Source of the DNA: Massilia aurea
GTDB taxonomy: Bacteria; Pseudomonadota; Gammaproteobacteria; Burkholderiales; Burkholderiaceae_D
Reading direction: 5' to 3'
NCBI RefSeq assembly: GCF_014200505.1
Contig: NZ_JACHBX010000002.1
Span: forward strand, 868,001 to 932,000
Length of the DNA stretch: 64,000 nt
Under the pieces are notes generated by a model. That model was not told the DNA's origin. It did not search any database and saw only the letters and a list, made by a program, of their open reading frames with translations. The position numbers and the translations under genes are program-made. Shown here one piece after another: positions 20,031 through 31,047 of this stretch. Position 1 is the stretch's first letter, and every line of letters begins with the position of its first letter.

Positions 20031-22154
20031 ATGAACCGTCCAAAACTGCTGCTGATCGCAGCCGGCGTTGCCCTTGCCACCATCGCGTTTTCCAAGTCGG
20101 CCAGCGCTGCGCTGCCAGCCTCGAACCCGTTCGCCAAGCCGAGCACCCTGCAGTACGGCTACCCGGCCTTCGACAAGATCAAGAACGAGCACTTTGCGCC
20201 GGCGTTCGACGAAGGCATGCGCGAGCAGGCTGCTGAAATCACCAAGATCGCCAACAACAAGGCTGCGCCGACGTTCGACAACACGATCGTGGCGATGGAG
20301 CGCTCGGGCCAGCTGCTGGGCCGCGTGCGCGCCGTGTTCTACACGCTGACCGGTTCGTACACCAACGACACGCTGCAGGCACTGGACAAGGACCTGGCGC
20401 CGAAATTCGCGGCCCACAGCGACGCGATCCGCCTGAACCCGGCCCTGTTCGCCCGCATCAAGACCCTGCACGACAAGCGCGCCACGCTCGGCCTGGACGC
20501 CGAATCGGCATTCCTGCTCGAGCGCTACTACAAGGACTTCGTGCGCGCCGGCGCCAACCTGTCCGCGGCCGACAAGGTCAAGCTCAAGGACTACAACGGC
20601 AAGCTGGCCGCGCTGCAGACCCAGTTCAGCCAGAACGTGCTGAAGGAAGTGAACGCCTCGGCCTTCGTCGTCGACACCCGCGCCGAACTGGCCGGCCTGC
20701 CCGAGAAAGCCATCGACGCGGCCGCTGCCGAAGCGAAAAAGCGCGGCCTGGATGGCAAGTTCGTCATCCCGGTCGTCAACACCACGCAGCAAGCGCCGCT
20801 GGCCGTGCTGACCAACCGCGCCACGCGCGAAAAACTGCTCACCACGTCGATGATTCGCGGCAGCCGCGGCGGCGAATTCGACAACCGCGACGTCGTGCTG
20901 CAACTGGCGAAATTGCGCGCTGAACGCGCCGAGCTGCTGGGCTACGAGAACTACGCCGCCTACTCGCTCGAAGACCAGACGGCGAAGAACACCACGTCGG
21001 TCAACAAGCTGCTGGGCGACCTGACCGCGCCGGCCGTGCGCAACGCGAAGAAGGAAGCGGCCGAGATCCAGGCCGTGATCGACGCGGAGAAGGGCGGCTT
21101 CCAGCTGGCCGCGCAGGACTGGGCGATCTACAGCGACAAGGTGCGCACCGCCAAGTACGCGTTCGACGCCAATCAGCTCAAGCCGTACTTCGAATTCGAC
21201 AACGTGCTGGAGAAAGGCACGTTCTTCGCTGCGACCAAACTGTGGGGCATCACCTTCAAGCGCCGCACCGACCTGCCGACCTACGACGCCGACGTGCGCG
21301 TGTATGACGTGTTCGAAGAAAACGGCGCCCACCTGGCCATCTTCGTGGTCGATCCATATGCGCGCCCGAACAAGCGCGGCGGCGCATGGATGAGTTCGCT
21401 GGTCGACCAGAGCTTCCTGCTCGACAAGAAGCCCGTCATCACCAACAACCTGAACCTGACCAAGCCGGCCGCGGGCGAGCCGACCCTGCTGACCTGGGAC
21501 GAAGTGCGCACGACGTTCCACGAATTCGGCCACGCGACCCACGGCTGGTTCTCGAAGGTCAAGTACCCGCGCTTCTCGGGCACCAGCGTGCCGCGCGACT
21601 ACGTCGAGCTGCCATCGCAGGTCTATGAAATGTGGATGGCCTGGCCCGAAGTGATGGCCAGCTACGCCAAGCATTACCAGACCGGCGCCGTGATGCCGAA
21701 GGAACTGCTGGACAAGCTGCGCGCGTCGCAGAAGTTCAATGAAGGCTACCGCACCACCGAGTACCTGGCTGCTGCCGTGCTCGACCAGCGCTGGCACCAG
21801 CTGGGCTCGAAAGCCATTCCGACCGACGTGAAGACGTTCGAGCAGCAGGCGCTGAAGGACGCGGGCCTGGACTTTGCACCGGTCCCGCCGCGCTACAGCA
21901 GCACGTACTTCTCGCACGCGATGGGCGGCGGTTATTCGGCCGGCTATTACAGCTATCTGTGGGCCGAGCGCCTCGACGCCGATGCCGGCGAGTGGTTCAA
22001 GGAAAACGGCGGCCTGCAGCGCAAGAACGGCGACCGCTTCCGCAATATGGTGCTGTCGAAGGGCGGCACCGTCGATGCGGTCGAGATGTACCGCGCCTTC
22101 CGTGGCCGCGATCCGGTCATCGAGCCGCTGCTGGAGCGCCGCGGCTTGAACTGA
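20031..22154 (+). CDS. Exported M3 family metallopeptidase, copy 2
   Basis: 707-aa paralogue of the preceding gene, 95 bp downstream in the same direction. Signal peptide MNRPKLLLIAAGVALATIAF...SASA. HEFGH at 497-501 is intact, but the following residues differ from the other two copies (HATHGWFSKVKYP instead of HALHGMFSDVKYP, and YEMWMAWPEVMASYAKHY). The change lies beside the active site and could alter specificity (inference). Start ATG 20031 follows AAGAGA. There is no terminator-like hairpin between copies, so one transcript is plausible. Confidence 0.93.
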   Translation: MNRPKLLLIAAGVALATIAFSKSASAALPASNPFAKPSTLQYGYPAFDKIKNEHFAPAFDEGMREQAAEITKIANNKAAPTFDNTIVAMERSGQLLGRVRAVFYTLTGSYTNDTLQALDKDLAPKFAAHSDAIRLNPALFARIKTLHDKRATLGLDAESAFLLERYYKDFVRAGANLSAADKVKLKDYNGKLAALQTQFSQNVLKEVNASAFVVDTRAELAGLPEKAIDAAAAEAKKRGLDGKFVIPVVNTTQQAPLAVLTNRATREKLLTTSMIRGSRGGEFDNRDVVLQLAKLRAERAELLGYENYAAYSLEDQTAKNTTSVNKLLGDLTAPAVRNAKKEAAEIQAVIDAEKGGFQLAAQDWAIYSDKVRTAKYAFDANQLKPYFEFDNVLEKGTFFAATKLWGITFKRRTDLPTYDADVRVYDVFEENGAHLAIFVVDPYARPNKRGGAWMSSLVDQSFLLDKKPVITNNLNLTKPAAGEPTLLTWDEVRTTFHEFGHATHGWFSKVKYPRFSGTSVPRDYVELPSQVYEMWMAWPEVMASYAKHYQTGAVMPKELLDKLRASQKFNEGYRTTEYLAAAVLDQRWHQLGSKAIPTDVKTFEQQALKDAGLDFAPVPPRYSSTYFSHAMGGGYSAGYYSYLWAERLDADAGEWFKENGGLQRKNGDRFRNMVLSKGGTVDAVEMYRAFRGRDPVIEPLLERRGLN

Positions 22155-22195
22155 TGCCGCCAGGTCCTAACCCTTACCGTGAAAAGCACAAGAAC

Positions 22196-24355
22196 ATGAA
22201 ACCTACCCACATCATTCTGGCCGCCGCCATTAGCGCAGCCTTTGCCAATATCGCGTTGGCCGCGCCTGCACCGGCGACCGCTGCACCCATGACCGCCGCG
22301 GCGCCGTTCGACGCGAGCAACCCGTTCGCCAAAGAGAGCAGCCTGCAATACAACTACCCGGCCTGGGACAAGATCAAGGACGAGCACTTCGCGCCGGCCT
22401 ACGCCGAAGCCATGCGCCAGCATGCGGCAGAGATCGAGAAGATCGCCAACAACAAGGCGGCGCCAACGTTCGAGAACACCATCGTGGCGATGGAGCGCTC
22501 GGGCCGCATGCTCAATCGCGTGAGCAGCGCGTTTGGCACGCTGTCAGGTTCCTACACCAACGACACGCTGATCGCGCTGGGTCGCGACATCGCGCCGAAG
22601 CTGTCGCAGCACAGCGATGCGATCCGCCTGAACGGCAAGCTGTACGCCCGCATCAAGGCGCTGTACGACAAGCGCGCCAGCCTGAAGCTCGACAGCGAAT
22701 CGGCTTATCTGCTGGACCGCTACAACAATGACTTCGAGCGCGCCGGCGCCAAGCTGTCGGACGCCGACAAGGAAAAGCTGAAGGCCTTCAACAGCCAGCT
22801 GGCCGCCCTGCAGACCAAGTTCGCACAAGACACGCTGAAAGAAGCCAACGCCTCGGCGCTGGTGGTCGATTCGCGCGCCGAACTGGCGGGCATGAGCGAC
22901 AAGGCCATCGACGCCGCCGCCGCCGAAGCCAAGAAACGCGGCCTGGATGGCAAGTTCGTTCTGCCGGTCGTCAACACGACGCAGCAGGCATCGCTGTCGG
23001 TGCTGACCAACCGCGCCACGCGCGAAAAACTGCTGGCAGCATCGATGGCGCGCGGCAGCCGTGGCGGTGAATTCGACACCCGCAACACCGTGCTGCAGAT
23101 CGCCAAGCTGCGCGCCGAACGCGCCGTGCTGCTGGGCTTCCCGAACCACGCCGCCTACAACCTGGAAGAGCAGACCGCCAAGACCACCGACGCCGTCAAC
23201 AGCCTGCTGGCCGAACTGGCCACGCCTGCCGTGAACAACGCGAAGAAGGAAGCGGCCGACATCCAGAAGGTGATCGATGCGGAGAAGGGCGGCTTCAAGG
23301 CCGCCGCGTATGACTGGAGCTTCTACAGCGACAAGGTGCGCGCCGAGCGTTACGCGTTCGACGCCAGCCAGCTGCGCCCGTACTTTGAACTGAACCGCGT
23401 GCTGGTCGATGGCGTATTCTTTGCCGCGACCAAGGAATTCGGCATCACCTTCAAGGAACGCAAGGACCTGCCGGGCTACAACGAAGACGTGCGCGTGTTC
23501 GACGTGTTCGACGTCGATGGCAAGCAACTGGCGATCTTCACGTTCGACCCGTACGCCCGCTCGAACAAGCGTGGCGGCGCCTGGGCCAACGCCTGGGTCG
23601 GCCAGAGCAAGCTGCTGGGCACCAAGCCTGTCATCGCCAACAACCTGAACATCCCGAAGCCGGCCGCCGGCGAGCCGACGCTCTTGACCTACGACGAAGT
23701 GCGCACCACGTTCCACGAATTCGGCCACGCGCTGCACGGCATGTTCTCGGACGTGCAGTACCCGCGCTTCTCGGGTTCGCGCGTGCCGCGTGACTACGTC
23801 GAGTTCCCGTCGCAGGTCAACGAGATGTGGATGGCCTGGCCGGAAGTGCTGGCCAACTACGCCAAGCATTACCAGACCGGCGAGCCGATGCCGAAAGCGC
23901 TGCTGGACAAGGTGCAGGCCTCGTCGCAGTTCAACGAAGGCTTCCGCACCACCGAGTACCTGGCCGCCGCGCTGCTGGACCAGGCCTGGCACCAGCTGGC
24001 GCCGAACCAGATCCCGACCGATGTGCTGGCGTTCGAAGCGCAGGCACTCAAGAAAGCCGGCGTTGACTTCGCTCTGGTGCCGCCGCGTTATCGCAGCACG
24101 TACTTCTCGCACACGTTCTCGGGCGGCTACTCGGCCGGTTACTACGGTTACCTGTGGGCCGAAAAGCTCGACGCCGACACGGTCGAGTGGTTCAAGGCCA
24201 ATGGCGGCCTGACGCGCAAGAACGGCGACCATTTCCGCAAGACGCTGCTCTCGCGTGGCGGTACGCTGGATGCGATGCAGATGTACCGTAATTTCCGCGG
24301 CAAGGATGCGGATATCAAGCCGCTGCTGGAGCGTCGTGGCTTGACGGGTAATTAA
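22196..24355 (+). CDS. Exported M3 family metallopeptidase, copy 3
   Basis: 719-aa third paralogue, 41 bp after copy 2. Signal peptide MKPTHIILAAAISAAFANIALAA, then an Ala/Pro-rich spacer before the shared DASNPFAKESSLQYNYPAWD start of the mature region. The zinc motif HEFGH is at 507-511, followed by HALHGMFSDVQYP as in copy 1. ATG 22196 is set by the signal peptide. Copies 2 and 3 share stretches such as KKRGLDGKFV and AEKGGF that copy 1 lacks. This suggests copies 2 and 3 are the younger pair, although copy 3 matches copy 1 around the active site. Confidence 0.93.
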   Translation: MKPTHIILAAAISAAFANIALAAPAPATAAPMTAAAPFDASNPFAKESSLQYNYPAWDKIKDEHFAPAYAEAMRQHAAEIEKIANNKAAPTFENTIVAMERSGRMLNRVSSAFGTLSGSYTNDTLIALGRDIAPKLSQHSDAIRLNGKLYARIKALYDKRASLKLDSESAYLLDRYNNDFERAGAKLSDADKEKLKAFNSQLAALQTKFAQDTLKEANASALVVDSRAELAGMSDKAIDAAAAEAKKRGLDGKFVLPVVNTTQQASLSVLTNRATREKLLAASMARGSRGGEFDTRNTVLQIAKLRAERAVLLGFPNHAAYNLEEQTAKTTDAVNSLLAELATPAVNNAKKEAADIQKVIDAEKGGFKAAAYDWSFYSDKVRAERYAFDASQLRPYFELNRVLVDGVFFAATKEFGITFKERKDLPGYNEDVRVFDVFDVDGKQLAIFTFDPYARSNKRGGAWANAWVGQSKLLGTKPVIANNLNIPKPAAGEPTLLTYDEVRTTFHEFGHALHGMFSDVQYPRFSGSRVPRDYVEFPSQVNEMWMAWPEVLANYAKHYQTGEPMPKALLDKVQASSQFNEGFRTTEYLAAALLDQAWHQLAPNQIPTDVLAFEAQALKKAGVDFALVPPRYRSTYFSHTFSGGYSAGYYGYLWAEKLDADTVEWFKANGGLTRKNGDHFRKTLLSRGGTLDAMQMYRNFRGKDADIKPLLERRGLTGN

Positions 24356-24378
24356 CGACGTTGCAGCTTTGCTGGCTG

Positions 24379-24491
24379 CTTGGGCTCCCGCCTTCGCGGG
24401 AGCGACGTGCTTGAGATGATGGCTAAAGAGTGCAACCTGGCTCTTCCGGCAAACTTGAACAACGTCGCTCCCGCGCAGGCGGGAGCCCAAG
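24379..24491. repeat. REPIN-like element A: two inverted 29-nt REP hairpins, 113 bp
   Basis: Two 29-nt units (24379-24407 and 24463-24491) face each other across a 55-nt spacer. Each unit starts CTTGGG and folds into an 8-bp stem GCTCCCGC/GCGGGAGC with a 4-nt loop (CTTC in one, CTGC in the other on the same strand sense). It lies between M3 peptidase copy 3 and the DUF4404 gene. A second element with identical geometry is at 42661-42773. Confidence 0.85.
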
Positions 24492-24574
24492 TGCGTATGC
24501 ACACCGTCACAGCCGTGTTCTCCCCCACGCCCCCCATGCCTTACAATGAAATCGACCAATCCACGGAGACCACG

Positions 24575-24859
24575 ATGCAACCCGAACACGATGCCGACCT
24601 GAAGGCACGCCTGAAAGCCCTGCACCGCGAACTGCAGGAAACCGGCGACACTGACGTCGAACTGGAAACGCTGCTGCGCCAGCTCGATGGCGATATCGAG
24701 AAAGTCCTCGAACGCCGCGCAGAGCAGGAGCTCGATGCGAATACCTATGGCCTGGGCTCGCGCACGCAGGAGCTGGCAGCCAGTTTTGCCGCCCGCCACC
24801 CGCGCGTAGAGCACGGCTTGCGCGAACTGGGCCAGATCCTGTCGAACATGGGCATTTGA
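24575..24859 (+). CDS. DUF4404 family protein
   Basis: 94-aa acidic, helical cytoplasmic protein (MQPEHDADLKARLKALHREL...). The pattern of a short helical hairpin followed by RTQELAASFAARHPRVEHGLRELGQILSNMGI fits DUF4404, whose function is unknown. ATG 24575 is preferred because GGAG lies eight bases upstream (CACGGAGACCACG). It stands alone between a REPIN-like repeat and ygiQ. Confidence 0.75.
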   Translation: MQPEHDADLKARLKALHRELQETGDTDVELETLLRQLDGDIEKVLERRAEQELDANTYGLGSRTQELAASFAARHPRVEHGLRELGQILSNMGI

Positions 24860-24965
24860 CCTGCGCTGCTGAAATAGTAGGCTAATAGCCACAAGTCATT
24901 GATTTTAAGCCATTTTTCGGGGCCTTCCATGCTCCGTAAATGGTTTTCCGGTACAATGCCGGGCG

Positions 24966-27245
<2,280 letters not shown>

Positions 27246-27261
27246 GCGCGTTCGAAGGGAC

Positions 27262-27295
27262 AAAAAAACCGGCGCCTGGGGCGCCGGTTTTTTTT
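27262..27295. terminator. Bidirectional rho-independent terminator (ygiQ / AI-2E transporter)
   Basis: An 8-bp perfect stem CCGGCGCC/GGCGCCGG (27269-27287, 3-nt loop) is flanked by A7 on the left and T8 on the right. It can therefore stop transcripts from both convergent genes. Confidence 0.92.
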
Positions 27296-27315
27296 GGGCA
27301 GTGCAATATTGCCCG

Positions 27316-28512
27316 TTACGGTTTGGTCTTCAATTTCGCATTCGGCGTTGGCGCCCCGCGCCGTTCGCGCGCGATGTCCAGGTCCATGCTGGCCTGCCGC
27401 GTGCGCAGCGAGTTGGCATAGCGGTGCCGCGCCCGCAAGCGCGGATGCGTGACCAGGACGCCCAGCGTCTCGCCGATCACCATCACCACGCCCAGCAGCG
27501 GCAACACCAGCATCAACCCCACCACCCCCGCCAGCATGCCGCCGACGAAGATCATCAGCACCGTGACCAGCGGATGGATGTGCAGGCTGCGGCCCAGCGT
27601 GGCCGGCATGAAGATGAAGTCGTCCAGCAGGCGCACCAGCACGAACACGCCAATCGCGCCGTAGGCCATCAGCGGGTTGCCCGGCGCATCGGTCGACGCG
27701 ACGATGACGACCAGCGCGCAGCCGGCGATCGAGCCGACGAACGGTACCCAGGCCAGCACCGCCGAGATCAAACCCAGCAGCAGGGGCGAGGACACGCCGA
27801 TGATCCACAGGCCCAGCGCCAGCACGATCGTGTCGAGCACCGTCAGCTTGAGCAGCCCTTCGAAGTAGCGGCGCGCCGTCTGGTCGACTTCGTGCAGCAG
27901 GTACAGCGCCGGCTCGAAGTAGGCGTTCGGCACCGCGCGCGCCAGGAACTTCTTGAAGCGCACACCGTCGCGCAGCAGGAAGAAGCTGAGGAACGGCGCC
28001 AGGAACAGCGACGGCACCCAGGTCACGATGCCGACGACGATGTCGCCCAGGTGGTTCTGCGCGAAGTCGCTGGTGTAGTCGGTGAACGCGCGGTTGACGG
28101 TCGAGGTCAGGCGCATCTCGGCCAGCAGCGGGAATTTCGCTTCCAGCAAACCCATCGAGTTGCGCACGAAGGCGACGCCACCGTCGAGATACAGGCTGAT
28201 CGTCGCTTCCCATGAATCTTCTTCGGGACCGTCGCTCCAGGCCATGGCCGCTGTCAGCGCCAGCGCGGTCAGGGCAAAGAACAGCGTGCAGACCCACAGC
28301 GCGGCAGCGTTGCGGCCAAAGCCTGAACGCACCATGCGCTGCATCGGGCCCAGCAGGATGTAATACAGGACGGCGCCGAAGATGAAGGGCAGGGCGAGCC
28401 ACAGCAGCTTCTGGACGACGAGCAGGAGCAGGCAGGTGCCGCCGATAATGCCGGTCCAGACGACCGGGCCGGCGCGCTCGGGGCCGTGGGCAGGGTCGAG
28501 GTGGGTGCTCAC
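27316..28512 (-). CDS. AI-2E family transporter (PerM/UPF0118 membrane protein)
   Basis: 398-aa polytopic inner-membrane protein. Two N-terminal transmembrane helices are followed by a soluble insertion (about 90-150) and about five C-terminal helices. The family motif LSFFLLRDG and the DDFIFMPATLGRSLHIHPLVT segment are present. Family members export autoinducer-2 or act as Na+(Li+)/H+ antiporters, and the substrate cannot be told here. The start is GTG 28512, which overlaps the stop of the upstream cNMP-binding gene (GTGA, 28509-28512), indicating translational coupling. The N-terminal HLDPAHGPERAGP is a short cytoplasmic tail. Confidence 0.88.
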   Translation of the reverse strand: MSTHLDPAHGPERAGPVVWTGIIGGTCLLLLVVQKLLWLALPFIFGAVLYYILLGPMQRMVRSGFGRNAAALWVCTLFFALTALALTAAMAWSDGPEEDSWEATISLYLDGGVAFVRNSMGLLEAKFPLLAEMRLTSTVNRAFTDYTSDFAQNHLGDIVVGIVTWVPSLFLAPFLSFFLLRDGVRFKKFLARAVPNAYFEPALYLLHEVDQTARRYFEGLLKLTVLDTIVLALGLWIIGVSSPLLLGLISAVLAWVPFVGSIAGCALVVIVASTDAPGNPLMAYGAIGVFVLVRLLDDFIFMPATLGRSLHIHPLVTVLMIFVGGMLAGVVGLMLVLPLLGVVMVIGETLGVLVTHPRLRARHRYANSLRTRQASMDLDIARERRGAPTPNAKLKTKP

Positions 28513-28994
28513 AGCGCTTCCAGCTGCGGCCGGCCTGTGCCCATCCATTCACGCAGGCGCAGGCCAATGTGGCGCGCCAGTGCCAGCGAGATCTTGTAGC
28601 CGATGACGGCGTCGGTTTCCATCAGGCCCAAAAAGTCGGCGCGGAAGAACACGGCCACTTCGCACGGTTCGAGCGCGCGTGCCTGGGCATTGCGGGGCGA
28701 ATTGTCGAGCAGCGCCAGGTCGCCGAAGAAGCCGCCCGGTTCGAGCTCGGCCACGACCTGCGTCATGCCCTCGTGCAGGCGGCTGATGCGCACCCGGCCG
28801 CTCATCAACAGATACAGCGCCTGGCCTTCTTCGCCCTCGTCGAACATGATTTCGTCTTTTAAATAGCGGCGCTCGTGCAGCAGACCGTCGACGATCTTCA
28901 GTTCCAGCGGCGTCAGCGCAGCAAACAGCGATGAGCTCTTGAGCCGATGCAGGCGCGGCGACATGCGCGGAGGTTTGAGAAAACGAAAAATCAA
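28509..28994 (-). CDS. Cyclic nucleotide-binding domain protein (Crp-like sensor without DNA-binding domain)
   Basis: 161 aa, essentially a single cNMP-binding beta-roll. It has LFAALTPLELKIVDGLL, a DEGEEGQALYLLMSGRV turn, and the phosphate-binding-cassette-like GGFFGDLALLDNSPRNAQARA. No helix-turn-helix follows, so it is not a transcription factor by itself. A TTG at 28994 with GGAG upstream is the likeliest start; ATG 28964 is an alternative without a ribosome site. Its stop overlaps the AI-2E transporter start, so it may be a cytoplasmic sensor controlling that transporter (inference). Confidence 0.82.
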   Translation of the reverse strand: MIFRFLKPPRMSPRLHRLKSSSLFAALTPLELKIVDGLLHERRYLKDEIMFDEGEEGQALYLLMSGRVRISRLHEGMTQVVAELEPGGFFGDLALLDNSPRNAQARALEPCEVAVFFRADFLGLMETDAVIGYKISLALARHIGLRLREWMGTGRPQLEAL

Positions 28995-29240
28995 GGCGTG
29001 CTCCAGGGTGGTGCGGTCTGTTGTCCGTTTGATTATCCGCGATCAGATGCTGCCACGCATCAAAAAGCGTCGCGTGCGCACGGCGGTGTGGCGGCGCGTC
29101 CATAGGGTGTGTCAAGCGTGCGCTCGCCAGTCTTGAAAAACGTGTAACATAATTCCATAGGGCAACATCAATGGTGTTTTTATAAAGCCCGGCGCGCCGT
29201 GAGGCAGGGCGGAGTGCTAGTGCCTTTTCAAGGACAGGCA

Positions 29241-30392
29241 GTGATCGATATACAGACTTTTCTTCTTGCACTCGGCATCGGCAACGTCGGCTTTGCGATT
29301 CTGATGGCGGGATACACCCATGGTGCGGCGCCCAGTGCCGGGCTGCGCCTGTGGATGTGGGCACGGCTTGGCATGGGCGTGAGCCAGCTGATCGGTTGGG
29401 CCAGTCCAGTGCTGGGCTTGCCGGTGTTCTCCGGGCTGGAAGGGGTTGTCTGGATTCTCGCCATGTCCCTTGAAATGGCGGCCTATTGCGTCTTCTTCGG
29501 CTTCGCACGCTGGGGCCGGGTGCTGCTGCCGATCACGCTGCTGTCTTCTGTCATCGTGCTGGCGTGCGCAGCGCTTGGCGCCAATCACGTCCAGCTCAGC
29601 GCGCTCGTGGGCGCCGTCGTGGCGTTTTTCGCTGCTGCCATGGCATGGGCGCTGCTGCGCCGGCGCAGCGCGTCGCTGCTGCAGCGGATCATCGGCGTCA
29701 ACGACGCGCTGTTCGCCACGGCCATCCTCGTCTGGGTCGCTTCGGCGGGGCTGGGCAAGGGCCCGCTCGACCACGGTACCGCCCAGCAGGTGGCGTACCT
29801 GACCGGCTACATGCTCATGATCGTCAACGGCTTCGGCTTTTTGTTGCTGTGCAAGCAGAAGGACGACAGCCGCATGGCGAAGCTGGCCACGACCGATTGC
29901 CTGACCGGACTGCCGAACCGCCACGCATTTCTGGAGCAGGCCGACGGCGCACGCCTGCTGGCCCAGCGCCAGCGCACCGGCCTGGGCCTGTTGATGATCG
30001 ACATCGACCACTTCAAGCAGATCAATGACCGCTGGGGCCATGCCTCCGGCGACGAGGCGCTGGTCGTCTTCGCACGCACCGTACGGCAGCTCCTGCGCGA
30101 GCATGAAACGATCGGCCGCCTCGGTGGCGAAGAATTCGCGCTGCTGCTGCCCGGGGCCGATCTCGATGCGGCGGTGCAGGCCGCCGAGCGGCTGCGCCGG
30201 GCGATCCGCGAGGCGACGATCATCACCAGCGGCCCGACCTACCGCATGACGGTGAGTATCGGCGTGGTGGTGCTCGATCCGCATGAGGATCTGGGTGGTG
30301 CCATGGCGCGTGCCGACCATGCGCTGTACGCGGCCAAGCGCGCGGGGCGGGATCGGGTGGAAATCGGGGAACTGGTGCGCAAGCGGGCGTAG
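29241..30392 (+). CDS. Membrane-bound diguanylate cyclase (GGDEF domain)
   Basis: 383-aa inner-membrane protein making c-di-GMP from two GTP. About six hydrophobic helices fill residues 1-200, without a recognised sensor family. The GGDEF domain occupies about 210-383 with active-site GGEEF at 295-299, so catalysis is expected. The allosteric I-site position reads REHE instead of RxxD, so product inhibition may be weakened. GTG 29241 is chosen as start because AAGGAC lies six bases upstream; the upstream in-frame codons lack this. Monocistronic, followed by a terminator. Confidence 0.9.
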   Translation: MIDIQTFLLALGIGNVGFAILMAGYTHGAAPSAGLRLWMWARLGMGVSQLIGWASPVLGLPVFSGLEGVVWILAMSLEMAAYCVFFGFARWGRVLLPITLLSSVIVLACAALGANHVQLSALVGAVVAFFAAAMAWALLRRRSASLLQRIIGVNDALFATAILVWVASAGLGKGPLDHGTAQQVAYLTGYMLMIVNGFGFLLLCKQKDDSRMAKLATTDCLTGLPNRHAFLEQADGARLLAQRQRTGLGLLMIDIDHFKQINDRWGHASGDEALVVFARTVRQLLREHETIGRLGGEEFALLLPGADLDAAVQAAERLRRAIREATIITSGPTYRMTVSIGVVVLDPHEDLGGAMARADHALYAAKRAGRDRVEIGELVRKRA

Positions 30393-30440
30393 CGGGGAAG
30401 CGCGGCGCAAGCCGCGCACACAAACACGCAATGGAAAAAG

Positions 30441-30470
30441 AAAAAGGGCCCGACGAATCGGACCCTTTTT
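30441..30470. terminator. Bidirectional terminator between diguanylate cyclase and tRNA-Asp
   Basis: AAAAAGGGcCCGA pairs with TCGGACCCTTTTT across a CGAA tetraloop (one G-T mismatch). Poly-A and poly-T flanks let it serve both the rightward cyclase gene and the leftward tRNA transcript. Confidence 0.85.
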
Positions 30471-30479
30471 CAGTGATGC

Positions 30480-30556
30480 TGGCGGAGCGGACGGGGCTCG
30501 AACCCGCGACCCCCGGCGTGACAGGCCGGTATTCTAACCAACTGAACTACCACTCC
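30480..30556 (-). tRNA. tRNA-Asp (anticodon GTC)
   Basis: 77 nt including an encoded CCA. Acceptor stem GGAGTGG/CCGCTCC, T-loop GGTTCGAGCC, and anticodon loop CTGTCAC give GTC. It lies 40 nt downstream of tRNA-Val in the same transcript direction. Confidence 0.96.
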
Positions 30557-30596
30557 GTTTTACTAAGATCAGCCTTCGATCCATCGTCGAGATGCT

Positions 30597-30672
30597 TGGT
30601 GGGCGCTGAGAGGCTCGAACTCCCGACCTAATCCGTGTAAGGGATCCGCTCTACCAACTGAGCTAAGCGCCC
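30597..30672 (-). tRNA. tRNA-Val (anticodon TAC)
   Basis: 76 nt including an encoded CCA. Acceptor stem GGGCGCT/AGCGCCC, D-loop AGTTGGTAGA, anticodon loop CTTACAC (TAC), and T-loop AGTTCGAGCC. First gene of the leftward tRNA pair. Confidence 0.96.
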
Positions 30673-31047
30673 ATCTCGTTGATGTCTACTGACGCTTGTC
30701 ATTGCGTCGAAGAGGACCGAATTATAGAGGGTGCGTTTGAGGGTCTGCAAGGGGTTTTTCGAAAAAATATCGAAAGCGCTATTTTTTCTGGTCATGACCC
30801 CCGCCCGCAGCCGACGATCTGCATGTGTTGTAATCATGGCGTCAACGAGTTATTTGCTTGCCCGACTGATAACCATCACGGACAATACCGCCTTTAGCAA
30901 GTCGGCAACCTTAAAACATCGCAAAGATGGGCGCCATAGATGCGCGTTGCCAGGGGCGGGGTAGTACCGCCCGCGCACCCGGCGGGGGGGCGTTGGAAAA
31001 GAAGAACGGAGACACCGGTTCTTTTATCATCACCAGGAAAATACTCC
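30673..31047. other. Intergenic region between tRNA-Val and a TonB receptor (375 bp)
   Basis: Besides the tRNA promoter on the reverse strand I see no gene or strong motif. The rightward receptor must start from here. No Fur-box-like 19-mer was recognised by eye. Confidence 0.5.
30721..30750 (-). promoter_or_regulatory. Promoter of the tRNA-Val/tRNA-Asp unit
   Basis: On the reverse strand TTGCAG (30745-30750) is separated by 18 bp from a perfect TATAAT (30721-30726). It lies about 50 bp upstream of tRNA-Val. Confidence 0.7.

Noticed and set aside
17779..24892. Very long reverse-strand frames opposite the three M3 peptidase genes
   Set aside because: They mirror conserved peptidase codons, repeat with each paralogue, and their products have no recognisable domains.
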